A stretch of DNA of 64,000 nucleotides from Parietaria judaica (taxonomy: Eukaryota > Streptophyta > Magnoliopsida > Rosales > Urticaceae). The stretch covers positions 40,871,201-40,935,200 of the forward strand of contig OX940861.1 of assembly GCA_954871525.1 (NCBI GenBank), read 5' to 3'. A program made the position numbers and the translations under genes. Each line of letters begins with the position of its first letter. The stretch's first letter is position 1. Shown here piece by piece: positions 61,922-64,000 of this stretch. The notes beneath the pieces were generated by a model. That model was not told the DNA's origin. It saw only the letters and a program-made list of their open reading frames with translations, and made no database searches.

Positions 61922-64000
61922 CTAGTTGGAGGGCAATGTCAACCCGGCAACCGAGCGACAAAACTCAAACTTCCCTCTCGGCAAAACCTTTGTCAACATA
62001 TCGGAACCATTGTCATCGGTGTGAATCTTCTCGAGCTCCATCAACTTAGAATCCAATGCGTCACGGATCCAATGATAACGAACATCAATGTGTTTCGACC
62101 TTGAGTGAAACGAGGAGTTCTTCGCTAAATGAATAGCACTTTGATTATCACAAAACAAGACATATTTTTCTTGTTTGACTCCAAGCTCCATTGTAAATTT
62201 CCTCAACCATAACAAATCTTTCGCCGCTTCAACGGCGGCAATGAACTCGGCCTCGGTAGTAGAGAGTGCAACACACTTTTGCAACTTCGATTGCCATGCC
62301 ACGGCTCCCCCGGCAAAAGTCACCATATGCCCCGAAGTAGATTTTCGATCATCCAAGCTTCCAGCTAGATCCGAATCCGTATAACCAACTAAAGTAGGCT
62401 TCTCGCATCCCAAAGCTAGTCTCAAATTCGAAGTCCCCCGGAGATATCTCATAACCCACTTTACGGCCTCCCAATGATGTCTTCCCGGATTTGAGAGATA
62501 ACGACTCACCATTCCCACGGCGTGGGCAATATCCGGCCTCGTACAAACCATGGCGTACATCAAACTACCAACCGCCGACGAGTATGGAACGTTCTTCATA
62601 CTTGACTTTTCATCATCGGTAGATGGACATTGTTGGTGGCTAAGCTTGAAATGAGAAGCAAGCGGGAAGCTCACCGCTTTTGCTTCATCCATCTTGAAAC
62701 GCCGAAGAACTTTCTCGATGTATGATTCTTGAGACAAATACAACTTCTTCGCCTCTCGATGACGAAAAATCTCAATTCCAAGGATCTTTTTCGCTTGTCC
62801 CAAATCCTTCATCGCAAAAGACTCACTCAAAGTCTTCTTCAACTCTTCAATCCGAGCAATGTTCTTTCCGACAATAAGCATATCGTCAACATAGAGCAAA
62901 AGGATGATGAAATCACCATCGGAGAAATTGCGCACAAACACACAATGATCGGCATTTGTCATCTTGTAGCCATGTTTAACCATCACCGAGTTAAACTTTT
63001 TGTACCATTGTCGCGGTGCTTGTTTCAAGCCGTAAAGACTCTTTACCAATTTGCAAACATAGTCTTCTTTACCATTTTCTCGAAAACCCTCCGGTTGCTC
63101 CATGTAAATCTCTTCATGTAAATCACCGTGAAGAAAAGCCGTCTTCACGTCCATTTGCTCAACTTCCAAATCAAAGCTAGCGGCTAGCCCAAGAACTACC
63201 CGAATGGATTGCATCTTCACCACGGGAGCAAAAATCTCGCTAAAGTCAATGCCTTTTCTTTGACTAAAGCCCTTTACCACCAAGCGAGCCTTGAACCGTT
63301 TTTGCAAAGTGCTTTCGTCTTGCTTCACACGATAAATCCATCGATTCTTTAACACCTTTTTACCCTTTGGTAACTTCACCAATTCAAAAGTGTTATTCTC
63401 ACGAAGCGATTGCATCTCATCTTCCATGGCATCCATCCACTCCTTTTTGTTTTCGTCATCCAAAGCTTCTTCAAAGCTTTCGGGTTCTCCGTCATCGGTG
63501 AGAAAGACATATTCGTTCGAGGGGTATCGAACGGAAGGATGTCTAACACGAGTGGACCGCCTCAACTCATTAGAAGGTTGCTCACTTTCATCTTCATGGC
63601 TAACCTCATTTTCAACATCAACAAAATCATTAGGATTTAAATGATTAACATGTAAATCCATACCTTGATTTTCAATTTGCACATCTTCGACAACGGTCGG
63701 GGTGGGAGCAAGATTAGTTGGTTCCGCATCAACTAATTCGTCGTCTTCAAAGGTTGGAACTTCTTTCTCAACTTTGTCGATATCTTCAATGGTGTAATCT
63801 TCCATGAATACAACATCACGACTACGAACAAGCTTTCTTGAAATCGGATCAAAGAAACGATATCCAAACTCATCGAGCCCATAACCAACGAATATACATT
63901 TCTTGGTCTTGTCATCCAACTTCGACCTCTCATCCTTCGGAACGTGCACATATGCCATGCACCCAAACACTCGAAGATGGTCGTACGTGACATCTTTACC
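61922..64000 (-). CDS. Copia polyprotein, C-terminal part (integrase end, reverse transcriptase, RNase H), 5' partial
   Basis: One uninterrupted frame of nearly 700 codons from the window edge to TAG at 61922-61924. In order: the end of integrase with FGCMAYVHVPKDERSKLDDK and FVGYG, an acidic linker, then reverse transcriptase (NRWIYRVKQ, FAPVVKMQSIR, EQMDVKTAFLHGDL, SLYGLKQAPRQWYKKF, the catalytic LLYVDDMLIVG), the connection (YSSAVGSLMYAMVCTRPDIA), and RNase H (GYTDSDLAGSLDDRKSTSG, LSTTEAEFIA, FCDNQSAIHLAKN, HIDVRYHWIRD). All key acidic residues are present and there are no stops, so this is a young, potentially autonomous element on the minus strand. Gag, protease and most of integrase are outside the window. 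Confidence 0.95.
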   Translation of the reverse strand, partial: GKDVTYDHLRVFGCMAYVHVPKDERSKLDDKTKKCIFVGYGLDEFGYRFFDPISRKLVRSRDVVFMEDYTIEDIDKVEKEVPTFEDDELVDAEPTNLAPTPTVVEDVQIENQGMDLHVNHLNPNDFVDVENEVSHEDESEQPSNELRRSTRVRHPSVRYPSNEYVFLTDDGEPESFEEALDDENKKEWMDAMEDEMQSLRENNTFELVKLPKGKKVLKNRWIYRVKQDESTLQKRFKARLVVKGFSQRKGIDFSEIFAPVVKMQSIRVVLGLAASFDLEVEQMDVKTAFLHGDLHEEIYMEQPEGFRENGKEDYVCKLVKSLYGLKQAPRQWYKKFNSVMVKHGYKMTNADHCVFVRNFSDGDFIILLLYVDDMLIVGKNIARIEELKKTLSESFAMKDLGQAKKILGIEIFRHREAKKLYLSQESYIEKVLRRFKMDEAKAVSFPLASHFKLSHQQCPSTDDEKSSMKNVPYSSAVGSLMYAMVCTRPDIAHAVGMVSRYLSNPGRHHWEAVKWVMRYLRGTSNLRLALGCEKPTLVGYTDSDLAGSLDDRKSTSGHMVTFAGGAVAWQSKLQKCVALSTTEAEFIAAVEAAKDLLWLRKFTMELGVKQEKYVLFCDNQSAIHLAKNSSFHSRSKHIDVRYHWIRDALDSKLMELEKIHTDDNGSDMLTKVLPRGKFEFCRSVAGLTLPSN

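Overview
This is nuclear DNA of a eudicot plant. The genes have plant-type short exons in AT-rich introns, and the families include vacuolar processing enzyme, CDKA, plastid mTERF, EC1 egg-cell protein and a group IX receptor-like cytoplasmic kinase. The species cannot be named from the sequence. Exon models below were built by eye from GT-AG borders, codon phase and recalled family conservation; no database search was run.

Layout. 0-7 kb: two tandem vacuolar processing enzyme (legumain) genes, the first cut by the left window edge. 7-9 kb: a small membrane protein of a conserved unknown plant family (minus). 9-12 kb: three repeat or MITE blocks. 12.4-12.9 kb: an EC1-like egg-cell secreted protein. 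13.6-16.6 kb: a complete CDKA (cdc2-type) kinase (minus). 17.6-21.7 kb: a complete seven-exon mTERF protein (minus). 43.7-44.8 kb: a conserved plant protein of unknown role (minus). 56.7-60.7 kb: the kinase part of a USP/RLCK-IX type kinase (minus), with a frameshift and with its N-terminal part absent from the window.

The rest is mainly transposons. The centrepiece is a three-level nest. A gag-only copia-like LTR element (25870-41062, target duplication ctcct) was entered by a Tat/gypsy-like LTR element on the minus strand (27515-38877, duplication atatc). That element was in turn entered by a deleted hAT transposon (34063-36378, duplication gttacgag). The gypsy-like element has no recognisable gag-pol. 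It carries a captured, frameshifted F-box (SKIP14-like) gene next to its primer-binding site, and on the opposite strand a long gene-like ORF with a duplicated coiled-coil domain.

Three Mutator-like elements with 9-bp target duplications (22152-24400, 46203-47727, 49142-51246) share imperfect terminal repeats, small GC-rich gene-like fragments and arrays of a gtaaatatagttac-like motif. One has duplicated its left 763 bp, starting exactly at the element's first base. Foldback elements with 9-bp duplications sit at 7713-8182 and 42296-43300, and a sister copy lies in a kinase intron at 58175-59165. The right edge holds a copia element on the minus strand with an intact reverse transcriptase and RNase H frame. 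The stretch 51.3-56.6 kb is gene-poor and holds only decayed coding-like fragments.
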